Positions 10,079 through 20,650 are shown, counted from the stretch's first letter. The stretch is 64,000 bases of DNA from Gracilaria gracilis (GCA_030374805.1 JARGSG010000207.1:992001-1056000); one strand, 5' to 3'. Translations and numbers: made by a program. Notes: a model not told the origin generated them from the sequence alone.

Positions 10079-11781
10079 AATTTCTAGTAGGTTGAAGAAG
10101 TACTTTCGATATAGAAAGTTTTCTCTCATTAAGAATGCTAACAACCTATGCGGATACTGTCTACTCCAATCTTGGTTCCTCAGGTCTAAAGTCTCTTCTA
10201 TTCTCCCACTTTGCACTCAAGTTCATTCTTTTCGCATGAAGCGTGTTCTTGAAGAAGGGTCTATTCTTTTTTCGTTTCAAGTTCCTTCTTCTTTTGCAAG
10301 TGACTATCGCTCATTTCGAGGGACGACACGACAATATTCTCATCAAGAATTCTAACTTCACCAAGAAATGAAGACTCAACCAATCCAGATATACTATGTG
10401 AACCACTGACTCAGGGGCCCTGAGACATATCAGATCGACAAGTGGGACCTGTTGTCTAAAGTAGATTTCCTTCTTTGGATTCCCAAACAGGGATCTGCAC
10501 CAAAAGCCCTTTTGACTTGCTTCACGTACCGTTGGCACCCTTTGGTAGTTGAGAAAGCCTTCTAATTTGGATAAATACCTATGCTCAGGGCGATAAATCT
10601 CAACGATCGCGTAGTCCTCGATTAAAACAACGCATTCTTCAATACTCTGGCGAGCGAAATGAACAGGGCCCCCTGGTGATGACCCATATTCTGCTGAAAG
10701 TCTGCCAGACGATTGGTACCCGGGATACTTTGGTTTTCGATGACAGTTCTGGGATGTTCATGGTTTATGGTTCTATAATTGGATTGGTTTGGATTGGGCG
10801 TCTTTTTGCACCCGGAAATGAACTCGAGCCTGAAGATGGAGGCGATTCGTTTTTGTTTTCGTTTGTCTCGTATTTTAGTTCTTCGAGCTTAATGCGTTTC
10901 ACAAGCTACGATACTGCCGTTGTTCACATACAAGGGTAAGCCTGTTGATAAGTGATCAATAGATATCTGGTGGCAAACAAGTCTTGTGCAGTATGTCTCT
11001 ACGTTAACGAGTTCTCACATTTGGTTGCAAAGCTCGGCGAGGGTGAAAAGGTACAACGGTGAACAATGCTTGGCCAATGTATGTTGGTGCTAAAGACGTA
11101 TAAATAAAGAGATACATGATGTATATGTTGACCAAAGAGAGAGATGTTGACAGAGCGGCGAATGAAATAAGGAATGGCGTGTGGCAGGCCCGAAAGAGTC
11201 AAAAATATAGTGTTGATGGTGTATGTGAGTTGGGGCTCCTGCATGGAAGCCACTCATGGCTGCTGCAGCAGTATCTCCGAGCGCTGGCTTTACGAAACTC
11301 CGTATCTAGCTGCGCGAGCTAGTTGGTGAGCGTTTGGAGCAAAGGGGGGGTGACACAGAAAGAGGCGCTACAAGTTGTGGAAGGGTCACGAAAGGCTAAG
11401 CTCAAGGCTGTGCGTGCACAGTGAGCGCAGGCCAGCGCTCTGCGCGTCGGTCGCGAGCTTTTGAGCCAGGACGAGAACAAGAGCTCCAGATCGAAGCTTC
11501 AATGCGCACGACGGAGCTCGAAGCTGGCTGTGGCGCAGAGTGTTGTGGCACACATTCTGCGCTGCGTGCCCCTTATGATCTTAAGCGCGTGCTGTGTTGT
11601 TCGATAAGTTACTCGTCTGCATCGTACCCAATTCGATGCCAGGAAAGGGAAGTAGTCGACAATCTCGACTGCGGCTTGACTACAGATAGGTGCCTTTCAG
11701 CGCATTTCATGTTTAACCTGCACCAAGCACCGATCGTTCGCAATCGCGAGTGCAATAAGCATGTGCCAAAAGGCGAACATA
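10079..11781. other. Intergenic, one unclassified open frame on the minus strand
   Basis: No family is recognised. On the minus strand about 10311-10740 is open for roughly 140 codons and reads protein-like, but no convincing start or homologue is apparent. It may be a relic of a repeat. The remainder up to the Tc1-like element holds nothing I can name. Confidence 0.3.
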
Positions 11782-12080
11782 CACTGCCACCGGTAACTAT
11801 AAGACACCCCCCCTGGATGCAGAATGTGGCCTCTTCTGCCAATCAAAAATAAAAACAATTTATCTCATCCGATTGGGCGTATAAAAAAACCCCTAGAATA
11901 GGCGCGACTCCCACTTTGAGACAGGTGTTCCATAGATACAACATAAAGACCCCTACAGGTGCCGCCGGAAAGTATAAGACACTTTAGACATCTGGTTCGT
12001 TGTTCCACAGTGCCCCTCTCCTCGACGGCGTCGCCAGCTCCACCCACCCCCTCCGATCTCCCATCAACCCCTAAAACATA

Positions 12081-13082
12081 ATGCCGCGCGGCACAGCGCT
12101 CACAGACGCTAAAAAAGGCAAAATCTCTGCGCTCCATGACGAAGGTTATTCCATCAAGCGTATTGCTGCCAAACTCAACAATCGCGGCCGCTGCGTAGTC
12201 CAAAACTACTTACTGGACGCTGACAAATATAACATAAAGCCACGAAAAGGACGCCCACGCAAACTCACTGCCAGAAATGAACGCAAACTTTTCCGTTCCG
12301 CGTCAACCAGCTTGAAAACCGCTCGTCCGTTGCAGCAATCTCTTTATCTTCCGACAGGTGTGTGGCGAACGCGAGAATACTTGAATGGCAATGTGATTTT
12401 CAAGCATCGCAAAGCCAAAAAGGCTCCTCCGCTTACACAACATCATAAAAAGAACCGACTTGAATGGGGTAGACTACACGTCGGCTGGGCCTTACAAAAG
12501 TGGAAGCTTATCGTGTTCTCTGACTAGAAACGGTTCAACTTTGATAGGCCGGATGGCCTCCACTCATACTGGCACGATCTTCGTCTAGAGAAACTGCAAC
12601 TTTCGCAGCGCCAGAAAGGAGGAGGCGGAATCATGGTTTGGGGTGCGTTTTCGGCTTTTGGGAAGACGAGTTTGGTGTTGATGAAAGGACGTCAGAAGAC
12701 AAAAGACTATCTGAAGATCATGGGCGAACACTTGTTGCCTTTTGCGGAGGAGAAGATGCAGATAAGATGGGTGTATCAGCAGGATAATGCGCCCATTCAT
12801 GTCAGTAATGAAGCGAGAAGCTGGTTCCAGAACAATTATGTGTGTCTCATAAACTGGCCTGCGCGGTCTCCGGACCTCAATCCTATCGAGAACGTTTGGG
12901 GCTGGTTAGCGCGACAGTTATATGCAAACAATAGACAGTTTGAGTCGGAAGAGGACCTGACAGAATGTGTGATGGATTTATGGGATAAAGTGCCGCAGCA
13001 GTTGTTGGATAATCTAATTGGCTCCATGCACAAGCGATGTGTGGAACTGTTGGAGCGTAATGGTGGTTCTACACACTATTAA
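12081..13082 (+). pseudogene. Tc1-like DD34E transposase interrupted by one stop
   Basis: The 333-codon frame starts at ATG 12081. The N-terminal half has the paired-type helix-turn-helix (ALHDEGYSIKRIAAKLN) and a GRPRK hook at about residue 59. The catalytic triad is present: FSD at codon 148, QQDNAPIH, and NPIENVWGW, with 34 residues between the second Asp and the Glu (DD34E, Tc1 family). A single TAG at 12525-12527 follows the first catalytic Asp, where relatives have Glu, and the frame then continues to its normal end. So this copy appears to have been inactivated recently. The pogo element lies downstream of the stop and does not interrupt the gene. Confidence 0.85.
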
Positions 13083-13108
13083 GGTGGCCCTGGCGCCGTT
13101 GTTGACTA

Positions 13109-15110
13109 CAGAGGAGTATACGCGTTATAGTGCACCCCTGGGACAGTGCACATCCCTTGCAGTGCACTGAAATTGGCATGGCACGAAAGCAAACACGTGT
13201 CAATTTGTACACCTGTCATATCCATTGCGGCATGAAGCTGTTAAAGCTCTTGAGCAAACCAAGCGTCAAGAATCGAAACAGCTCTTTCCACAACATGTCT
13301 CCCATCCAAAAGAAACGAACCCAACTCAAGCAGTCTACAAAGCTGCAGATAACCAATGAACTCAGTACTGGGACGACAGTAGACGGCATTGTTCGCAAGT
13401 ACAATGTTTCCCGCCGTACGGTTTACAACATCAAAAAGCGCGCGCACAGCATTCAGTCACTCGACGAACAGAGTCGCACACTCAATTGCTTTCGTCAACG
13501 ACCTGCAAAGTACCCAGAAATTGAGCAAAGGCTTCTGCACTTTCTTTCCGCCGCCCGAGCAATGAAAATGCCCGTAACAGCAAGCGTTATACAGGTAAAA
13601 GCGCGACAGATCCATCACCACCTTATGCAGAGCAACAACGAGACGCTTTGCGCTGCGATCCAAGATTTCAAAGCATCAAATGGTTGGGTTCAGAAATTTG
13701 TCATTAGGCACAACCTTAGGTCTGTTTCTCTTCATGGTCAGGCTGGCAGCGTCGATGTGCTGAAAGTGGCGGGAGATATCTCAACATTACGTCAACAATT
13801 GAGTGCGTTTGACCCTAACAACATCTTTAACGTCGATGAAACAGGAGTTTTCTACAGGTTGTTACCTAGACGGACATACATTTTGCAGAATGAGAACAGG
13901 AAAACGGTGCGAGGCACCAAAAATATGAAGGCAAAGGACCGTATCACCGGTTTCATTTGTACCAATGCCACGGGAACGTTAAAGCTCCCGGTGGCAGTCA
14001 TCGGATCCTCAAAAGAGCCGCGATGTTTTCGAAAACAAACCCCTCCCCTCCCATACTTCTCACAGAAGAATGCGTGGTCGGACGAACCGACATTTAGGAA
14101 ATGGTTCTACACCGTCTTTTTGCCCATTGTCAGGAAGCATACAAACTCAGATGTCGCTCTCATCATGGATAATTGCTCTGCTCACGGAGATTTGAAGGAT
14201 AACAGGGATCAGGTAACTATATTTAACCTGCCTCCGAACTGCACTGCGCTCTTTCAACCTATGGATTGCGGTGTTATCGCCGCACTTAAAGTGCGGTATC
14301 GTCATCTTCTTTTGAACGAAATCATATGGTCTTTCGAAGATCGTGATCAGCGTAGAGAACTTGCAAAAAATATGACGGCCGGGACTAAAGGTTTGGCTGA
14401 GGGTCATGAACCTCATTTATTAGATGCAATGGAACTAGTAGTGAAGGCTTGGGAGGCTGTCAGCAAAAGGACGGTTATTCGATGCTGGATAAAATCAGAG
14501 TTACTACCACAAACGGTTCGCTCTGATATGGAGGCTGTCTATGGCAAACAGAATTTGTTGCAGTCTAGGGAGCAAGAATGTTTGGAGGAAGAGTTATGTA
14601 CTGCGTTCAAGACATTGCGGATTTGTGCAAGCAAGGAGGGTCAAACAGATACTTTGTTGGATAATGTTTGCAACGAGGACGTCATTCGTTGGGTTAATAT
14701 TGAAGATAACCCGGATGTGCAAGGAGCAATGTTAGAAGATGTTTGTGAAGACTTAGTTAATGAAGCTTTATTGGAAAACAGTAATGATAATGAGGAAGAG
14801 AAAGAGAGACTAACACACTCTACGATTGATGCTGTTGCAGTGGTTAAACCAGTCCCTAGTTCAGGTGTGATCTCGAAAATGTTTGCCTCGCTCGAGAGGT
14901 TGGCCACGGACTGCGAGCTGGATAGATTTGGGCATTTGCTTCGCGTAGCGAAGAGGGAGGTGCTGAACATTTCGACGCGGAGGGCAATGGAGCGACAAAG
15001 ACAGACAAAGTTGTCCGAGTTCTGGCAGTAAACACTCTAGAGTGCACTCTCTCTGTAGTGCACTCGTAGGGGCTTTGACACGGGGGTGCACTATAGCGTG
15101 GGGTCGACTG
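13109..15110 (+). mobile_element. pogo/Tigger-like transposon nested in the Tc1 element
   Basis: The 2002-bp element is flanked by TA (13107-13108 and 15111-15112). Its ends are imperfect inverted repeats: both start CAG and share the block TATAGTGCACCC after 12-14 variable bases. Three GTGCAC motifs occur near each end (5' at about 13129, 13147, 13162; 3' at about 15040, 15056, 15087) and look like repeated transposase-binding sites. One long transposase gene fills the interior. Insertion lies 24 bp after the Tc1 transposase stop, so it postdates the Tc1 insertion. Confidence 0.82.
13295..15031 (+). CDS. pogo/Tigger-like transposase, apparently intact
   Basis: About 578 residues from the ATG at 13295, chosen because the family's DNA-binding region starts right after it; an in-frame ATG at 13178 would add 39 residues. 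Domain order: a psq/CENP-B helix-turn-helix (TVDGIVRKYNVSRRTVYNIK), a second CENP-B-type helix region (NGWVQKFVIRHNLRS), then the DDE domain with NVDETG, MDNCSAH and QPMD as the three acidic positions. The C-terminus is acidic followed by a basic stretch. No internal stop is seen, so this copy may be functional or very young. Such transposases cut and paste DNA at TA targets. Confidence 0.85.
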   Translation: MSPIQKKRTQLKQSTKLQITNELSTGTTVDGIVRKYNVSRRTVYNIKKRAHSIQSLDEQSRTLNCFRQRPAKYPEIEQRLLHFLSAARAMKMPVTASVIQVKARQIHHHLMQSNNETLCAAIQDFKASNGWVQKFVIRHNLRSVSLHGQAGSVDVLKVAGDISTLRQQLSAFDPNNIFNVDETGVFYRLLPRRTYILQNENRKTVRGTKNMKAKDRITGFICTNATGTLKLPVAVIGSSKEPRCFRKQTPPLPYFSQKNAWSDEPTFRKWFYTVFLPIVRKHTNSDVALIMDNCSAHGDLKDNRDQVTIFNLPPNCTALFQPMDCGVIAALKVRYRHLLLNEIIWSFEDRDQRRELAKNMTAGTKGLAEGHEPHLLDAMELVVKAWEAVSKRTVIRCWIKSELLPQTVRSDMEAVYGKQNLLQSREQECLEEELCTAFKTLRICASKEGQTDTLLDNVCNEDVIRWVNIEDNPDVQGAMLEDVCEDLVNEALLENSNDNEEEKERLTHSTIDAVAVVKPVPSSGVISKMFASLERLATDCELDRFGHLLRVAKREVLNISTRRAMERQRQTKLSEFWQ

Positions 15111-15336
15111 TAATTAGGGACAAAAGTTGTAAAGTGTCTTATAATTTCCGACGGCGCTTTATCGGTTCATGAGGCGGTCAGTGCGGATGTGGTGACCCGA
15201 GCATAAAAAAGAGTGCTTTTATAGCGGTTTATTTATGCGCTGAACATGATAGAATAAATGGTTTTTAAATTTAGGCACGCGTTAGTGCTCTCTTTATAAA
15301 CGCTGGGGGTGTCTTATAGTTACCGGTGGCAGTGTA

Positions 15337-16367
15337 GATACGAAACGGAAGCGCAGACGCACAGCCATCTGCCGACCCAACTTGCTACATACATATACCC
15401 CTGGTAGCCTTACCGTGGTTGTATATTTTGTTTGAGGTCGGTGTCCTATTTAGGTTAACAAATGTTACATGGACGCCAGCCATCTTGGTATGTTCCAGGT
15501 CATGTCCTCCTCACAACCACCAGAGGACACTGACGGAAGTTGTGCGCTTTTTGGGGGTGTAGTAAGGGAACTCGAGGGAACATTGGGCGGGTGACGACGA
15601 TGCAGCCGCGAGGCCCATACTGTTTCTGGCTCAACAGCTGAACAAGAGTTGCGTTAGCGAACAAATAAAAAGACCAAGTGGTGATGTGACGAGAACTACC
15701 GTTGGTACCAACGGTACCCGCGGTACCGTCGGTACTCGCAGCTCTGTTCCACTGTGACAGGTTGTATCTGCATCGATACGAACGAAAACCGTTATGTCGT
15801 GACCATGAATTCAGCGCATGAAGCGCATGAAGGAACGCATGAGTGATAAAGGGTTACCATTATTTCCGCGCGCTCTCGTGATAAAGCACAGCAAAGCAGC
15901 GCTGTTGTGCTGCATAACACTGCTCTCAATTCTTTCTCTCTTCCTCAGCAAACAACTTCATGGCAACGTTCAGAGACCAACGAGTAGCGCCGTGTGATGA
16001 AAGCAACAAACTCACGAGCGTACAATATCTTAGATCAGCCATGGAAACGTTTACCGCCACAGTGTGGGGACCACACCCTTGGCGATGAGACACAGTTCTG
16101 AATCTGGTAGATGAGCAGCTTAGCCACGCCACAGGTCAAAAGTAATCAGCATACCAAGGTAGAAGCCAAGAGAATCTGAACAGGTTGCTAATTCAACCGC
16201 CAACCGCCAAATGCTAAACATGGCGCCGCCGTGTTGCTATCATACTGTACCTGTCAGTCGCTGCATGAAACTGATACCAAAGCAACTCCCCGCCTCAGCA
16301 GCGGCTCAGATGACAAGCACATTTGTTTTCGGTGATACTAGCGCACCCAGCAGTTGCGGTGGGGTAC
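15337..16367. other. Intergenic between the Tc1-like element and the BTB gene
   Basis: No gene recognised. The region holds the GGTACC tandem array described separately and is otherwise unremarkable. Confidence 0.5.
15704..15739. repeat. Four 9-bp tandem units built on GGTACC
   Basis: GGTACCAAC, GGTACCCGC, GGTACCGTC and GGTACTCGC follow each other without gaps. Because GGTACC is self-complementary, the array also forms overlapping palindromes, including an 18-bp perfect one at 15695-15712. Function unknown. Confidence 0.7.
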
Positions 16368-17882
16368 ATGCACAGATGGTACCCGATGTACAACATGCGG
16401 TTCCATCAGGATGTTGTACAAAACTGCAGCACGATGAGTTGCGCGGATACTTTTTCCGATATGGAAAGGCAAACAGAGCGTTTCAGCTGTTGTGGAGAGC
16501 TGTGGGATATTCAGCAAGACACGCTTTATCCAAGCAGGAAATGTTTGGAGCAGAAATGTGAACAGTTTGCACAAGCACAACACAACGATTCGTTGGTGAG
16601 ATTTGAGTTTGCAGACAGCGGAGAGAGTAGAACATTTCTTACCATACATCGCTCCGTGCTGATTGCAAGCGGAGGTGCTTTGAAGAATCTAGTCAGCTGT
16701 GGGTTTAAAGAAGCAACGAGCAATACGGTTGTGGTACATGACTCGTTCGAGGTTTGGCAGGTGATTCGCAGATATCTATATTGTTTGCCGTTCAATCTGA
16801 CCAAGGTGAACGCTGAGCTGGTGATGGTGGCGCATCGATACGAGATGACGGAATTGATGTTTGCATGCTTTCTGTGGGTGCAACTTTCACGCAAATGGAA
16901 CGGCAGTGAGCTTGTGTGCGAGTGGCTTGGAGTGGTAACTGTTATACAGCCGCCCATACAGTTCTGCAAGTTCTTCGCGTTGCATTTCTGCCTGTGTTTC
17001 GAAGCGATCTCCGAAAGGCTCGGGGCGCTGAACTGGAAGATCGGGTACCAAAACGTGTGGAAGTCGCTGTGCTCATGGGGCATGCTGGGTGCATGTGTGA
17101 AGTATATCACATACACCAGCAAGGAGGATCAGTCAAGGTTGCTGCTTGATATGTTGTTCAGCCATGTGGAGAGCGAAGCCAGTGATGAAGAGCTGGGCGA
17201 CATGTTGAGCTGTTTCGACTGGGAGAGCAGCGCGTTCGCGGAAGCGCTGCAAAGCGAGCAGGGCCATAGATGGCCGCAACGCGCGTGGAGACTGCTTTGT
17301 CTGAATGCGAGGAGCGCGCTGGTTGAACAAGGGGTGGACGTGAGAGCGCGCTTCAGGGTGCTGGCATCGTCGATCGAGCCGCGAACAGCGTGCTGCTACC
17401 AGAAGTTTGAGCGCAGCGTAGCGCACGAGTCGGGCGCAATTCACGTGGTGATGCGCGTGTACACGGCAGGCGGCGGCAGTGAGGAGGGCGCGGGCGCTCA
17501 CGCGCTGCTGCTGTACGTGGAGGTGCGCTGCAGCGCCAACAAGCCGCTGCGCGAGCACGCGGTCTCCGGCAGCATCTACCTGACGGGCGAAGCGTGCGCC
17601 TGCGCTGTGTGCACGCAGCCGCCGCTGCCACTGACCGAGCGGCTCGCGCGCGTGCAGGGCGACGCGCGCTCGTTCCGGCGCGGAAAGCGCGTGCAGCTGC
17701 TGGACGCGCGCGCGCTATCGTCCGAGCTGCGCGCGCGCTGCCGCGCGTGCGGCTGGGTGATCGGCGCGCGGCTGAGCGTCCGCACCAAACGCGCCCCGAC
17801 GGCGGCGACACGGCCGGCGACAAGCGCAGGCGGGGCGCGGCAACGAGGCGCGCGGCGCGCGCGCGTGCTCCACGTGCTGTAA
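16368..17882 (+). CDS. BTB/POZ domain protein
   Basis: 504 residues from the ATG at 16368; the frame is open a little further 5' but without an ATG. The BTB fold is visible at about residues 75-185: FEF...SGESRTFLTIHRSVLIASGG (shortened), then VVVHDSFEVWQVIRRYLYC, then a helical VNAELVMVAHRYEMTELMF. BTB proteins dimerise and often act as Cullin-3 substrate adaptors. The following about 150 residues resemble a BACK-like helical extension without clear motifs. The last about 170 residues are unclassified, and their codons become strongly GC-biased, merging into a (GC)-rich tract after the stop. No substrate-binding repeat is recognised. Confidence 0.65.
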   Translation: MHRWYPMYNMRFHQDVVQNCSTMSCADTFSDMERQTERFSCCGELWDIQQDTLYPSRKCLEQKCEQFAQAQHNDSLVRFEFADSGESRTFLTIHRSVLIASGGALKNLVSCGFKEATSNTVVVHDSFEVWQVIRRYLYCLPFNLTKVNAELVMVAHRYEMTELMFACFLWVQLSRKWNGSELVCEWLGVVTVIQPPIQFCKFFALHFCLCFEAISERLGALNWKIGYQNVWKSLCSWGMLGACVKYITYTSKEDQSRLLLDMLFSHVESEASDEELGDMLSCFDWESSAFAEALQSEQGHRWPQRAWRLLCLNARSALVEQGVDVRARFRVLASSIEPRTACCYQKFERSVAHESGAIHVVMRVYTAGGGSEEGAGAHALLLYVEVRCSANKPLREHAVSGSIYLTGEACACAVCTQPPLPLTERLARVQGDARSFRRGKRVQLLDARALSSELRARCRACGWVIGARLSVRTKRAPTAATRPATSAGGARQRGARRARVLHVL

Positions 17883-18321
17883 GATGCGCCGCGGCCGCGC
17901 GCGCGCGCGCGGCGCTTACATTCGCGCCGCTTCATCATGTGGCGTGTTCGTAGCCGCAGCTGCACGCGGCGCGTCGCAGCCGCGACGCTGTGCCTTCTGA
18001 CAGCGCGCGCGCGCGCGCGCGCCACCGCCACTGTATCAAAACGCCCCCCTTTTCTGCCCGCTATAAAATCACCCCGCCGCCGCCCGCCGCTGGCGCACAT
18101 TCGAGCCATCCGCTCTCCTCGCAATTGCCAAAATCCCCAAGGAAACCCCCCCCCCCCCCCCACCCCTCCTCCTCTCCCTTCCTCCGCAAAGTCGCTTTCC
18201 CTCATCTCGTCCCCCCACCCCCCCACGCACAAGCTCATCCTCTCCCGCTCTCCCCACCCCTCCCCCGCTCTCCCCCCCCCCCCCCTCCCCGCGTCCCCCC
18301 CCCTCCCGCGCCGTGATTCCC
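17883..18321. promoter_or_regulatory. GC- and C-tract promoter/leader of the zinc finger gene
   Basis: Alternating GC runs (about 17895-17912 and 18004-18022) are followed by about 180 bp of almost pure pyrimidine with long C runs (18146-18305) up to the ATG. There is a TATAAA-like TATAAAATC at 18062. Such C-tracts often mark transcription starts and 5' UTRs; this is inferred from position only. Confidence 0.35.
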
Positions 18322-20430
18322 ATGAAAAACGCCGCCGATGTGAACTCCACCCATGTTTGCCCTACTTGTTCCCGCGCCTTTGCGCGTATGGGGCATCTCA
18401 ACCGCCACATGAGGACGCACACCGGTGAACGACCTCATCAGTGTCAATTCCCATCGTGCGGCAAATCTTTCCTTCGCAAGGATCATCTCACCCGTCATCA
18501 GTATTCTCATAAACAGGAGAGGCCCTTCCTATGTCCTTATCCACAATGTGATAAATCATTCGCCACCGCACAACGCCTCAGTCGTCATCGAAACTTGCAC
18601 GACAAACCACGCCCCTTCAAGTGCGACATGTGCCATCACACCTTTCCAAAGCAGCAGATGCTTGACGATCATCGCGCCACTCACACTAATTCTCAACCGC
18701 TTACATACCCCTGCGATTCCCCGAATTGCCAATCCGTCTTCTCTCACCACTCTCGATTGCAGAAACACAAGTCAAAGTTCCATACCTCTAGAACCTACTC
18801 GTGTCTGGCCGAAGCTTGCACATCCCCTGCCTTTCAAACCTTCTCCGAGCTCACACACCATGTACGCGCCAACCATGCGCCGCGAAAGCTCTTCGAATGC
18901 AAGATATGCGCCCGCCAGGTTCGAAGCGCACCCGCTTTGGCGAGGCACGTAGCCGCCTGTCAGACGGGCGCCTTGACTCGCGAGCATCGATGTGGTTATC
19001 CCGATTGTGGCGCTGTATATTCTTCGTCCGGCAATCTCGGCACTCATATCCGATCCAAGCATACCAACCCGGGCGGCTTTGGATGTGATGCATGTAACAA
19101 GCGATTTTCTCTCAAGAGTTCCATGGAACGCCACAGGCGTACCATACATGCCGATCACAAACATGAATGCTTTATGTGTAAAGCTACGCTTTTCGGCGAC
19201 GAGCAATTGAGAACCCACATGTTGGAGAATCACCATGTACATCAACCCACTTCTCCGGTGCCCTCGGTTTTGAACAAGCCCCCTATGGTTTTGGACTCAC
19301 CGCTACACCCGCAATCCATACAACGTGCCAATTTTGTGTCAGATCGGCACGCTCCCCTTGCTCATATTAATGCTGCCGCAAATGCCAACCACGCCTACAT
19401 CGAACGTGACAAGCTTGTTAGCATCAGTGCTCAGCCTCCCCCACCGTGCGTGTCCGTAAGTATTCCGCCCCATTCCGCCCCATATGCAGTTGCTCAGCAG
19501 CAATCAAAGCAAGCGCTTGTCGGTGACCAGACAAATGTGTCTCAAGCTCCGCCTATCTCCGGACTGCGAATGGGTCTTGGTTTGGAAGCGCGCTCTTTTG
19601 AAGACCGAATGCAACCTGAAGGAAGCGTCCAACAAGCCATCAACTCGCTTCATTCCAACGCCAGCTTTCCAACCTCAGAAACTTCCCCTGCACGGAAACG
19701 CCGATGTTTGAATTCAGGCGTGAGTGTTCCTTCCACGGCTGCCTTGAGAGGAAAGCTGTCACACGAAGTCATGCAGATAAACTCTAATAACATGAACAGC
19801 TATGGTCCTTTCAACAATTCGCTCCGCGCCTATGAGAACGGTGGACAGCCCGGTCTACGGGCACATGGCCGAATGGACAAGAACGAAAACGTACGGCATG
19901 ATGTGTCGCCGAGCGCAATAAGTACGTTGTTTTCTCAGGATGAGGACACACCCGCCGTGTCTTCCCAAACCTGTGTAATGAACTATGGAAGATTGCAAGG
20001 AATAGAAGCCCAAACTGGTGACAGACATTCCTTTTTGGACCCCAGACACAGATATGCCCACCAAGAAAGACCTAGTCAGGGTGAGCCAAATGAAGCCAAC
20101 GAACTCGTGTATCGTGCACATACGCAAACGACTTCTGGGTTTGCAAACCAAAGCAAAATGCCTCCATTAGCGTTGGGGACATCCAATCCTTCGCTCCATG
20201 ACCTTTTTGTGAATAACAATGCACCTGTAGAAACATATTACGGTAACTCTAGGGATCTCATTCCGCAAGACCCAGTGCCTGCGAACAGCAGCATTCCTGA
20301 GAGTGCCGTAGCTCAAAGAGGAACAATCACAGAATCAAGAGAACACGCACCAACGCAACTAGCCAACACTTCCGAGAACAGAAGCGTTGAGCGATTAGGT
20401 TATCGCGCAATGACCACGGCTCGCGCTTGA
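18322..20430 (+). CDS. C2H2 zinc finger protein resembling TFIIIA
   Basis: 702 residues. Ten consecutive C2H2-type fingers fill residues about 10-310. Fingers 2, 3, 5 and 8 have the C-x4-C spacing that TFIIIA uses, finger 6 is longer, and finger 7 ends in Cys instead of the last His. The first linkers are TGERPH and KQERPF, TGEKP-like. TFIIIA binds the 5S rRNA gene and 5S RNA through nine fingers, so that is the best-known analogue, but one extra finger and a 390-residue Ser/Asn/Pro-rich tail leave the assignment open. The alternative is a DNA-binding transcription factor. Start ATG 18322 immediately follows the C-tract leader; no intron. Confidence 0.6.
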   Translation: MKNAADVNSTHVCPTCSRAFARMGHLNRHMRTHTGERPHQCQFPSCGKSFLRKDHLTRHQYSHKQERPFLCPYPQCDKSFATAQRLSRHRNLHDKPRPFKCDMCHHTFPKQQMLDDHRATHTNSQPLTYPCDSPNCQSVFSHHSRLQKHKSKFHTSRTYSCLAEACTSPAFQTFSELTHHVRANHAPRKLFECKICARQVRSAPALARHVAACQTGALTREHRCGYPDCGAVYSSSGNLGTHIRSKHTNPGGFGCDACNKRFSLKSSMERHRRTIHADHKHECFMCKATLFGDEQLRTHMLENHHVHQPTSPVPSVLNKPPMVLDSPLHPQSIQRANFVSDRHAPLAHINAAANANHAYIERDKLVSISAQPPPPCVSVSIPPHSAPYAVAQQQSKQALVGDQTNVSQAPPISGLRMGLGLEARSFEDRMQPEGSVQQAINSLHSNASFPTSETSPARKRRCLNSGVSVPSTAALRGKLSHEVMQINSNNMNSYGPFNNSLRAYENGGQPGLRAHGRMDKNENVRHDVSPSAISTLFSQDEDTPAVSSQTCVMNYGRLQGIEAQTGDRHSFLDPRHRYAHQERPSQGEPNEANELVYRAHTQTTSGFANQSKMPPLALGTSNPSLHDLFVNNNAPVETYYGNSRDLIPQDPVPANSSIPESAVAQRGTITESREHAPTQLANTSENRSVERLGYRAMTTARA

Positions 20431-20650
20431 GAGAAAGCAGAAACGCAGTCATTTTTGTTGGCTATGCCATAGACTGCTTGTGCATGTTCTTTGTAGGCTA
20501 CTTTATCTAGTACATAAAGATCTTCGCCACGTGCTGCTGATGAACAACACATGGGAATTACATAACAGTCAGAAAGTTGCTTTTCGACATTCATGTGCGA
20601 CGTGCTACATTATTCTATTGACTACATATACCCTTGTAGGGCTCCGGCTT

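Larger units (their letters stand above)
11782..15334 (+). mobile_element. Tc1-like transposon with IR/DR ends, split by a nested pogo element
   Basis: Perfect 30-bp terminal inverted repeats (11782-11811 and 15305-15334) are flanked by TA dinucleotides (11780-11781 and 15335-15336), the Tc1/mariner target duplication. Each end carries a second, inner copy of the repeat about 175 bp inward (near 11958-11985, and inverted near 15130-15157). These share the core TATAAGACAC, so the ends have the IR/DR organisation known from Sleeping Beauty-type elements. Without the nested 2.0-kb element the transposon would be about 1.55 kb, normal for the family. It encodes one transposase. Confidence 0.88.

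Noticed and set aside
10080-10310. Continuation of the LINE frame beyond 10066 on the minus strand
   Set aside because: The perfect 12-bp duplication at 10067-10078 marks the insertion boundary, so the open frame beyond it belongs to older flanking DNA.
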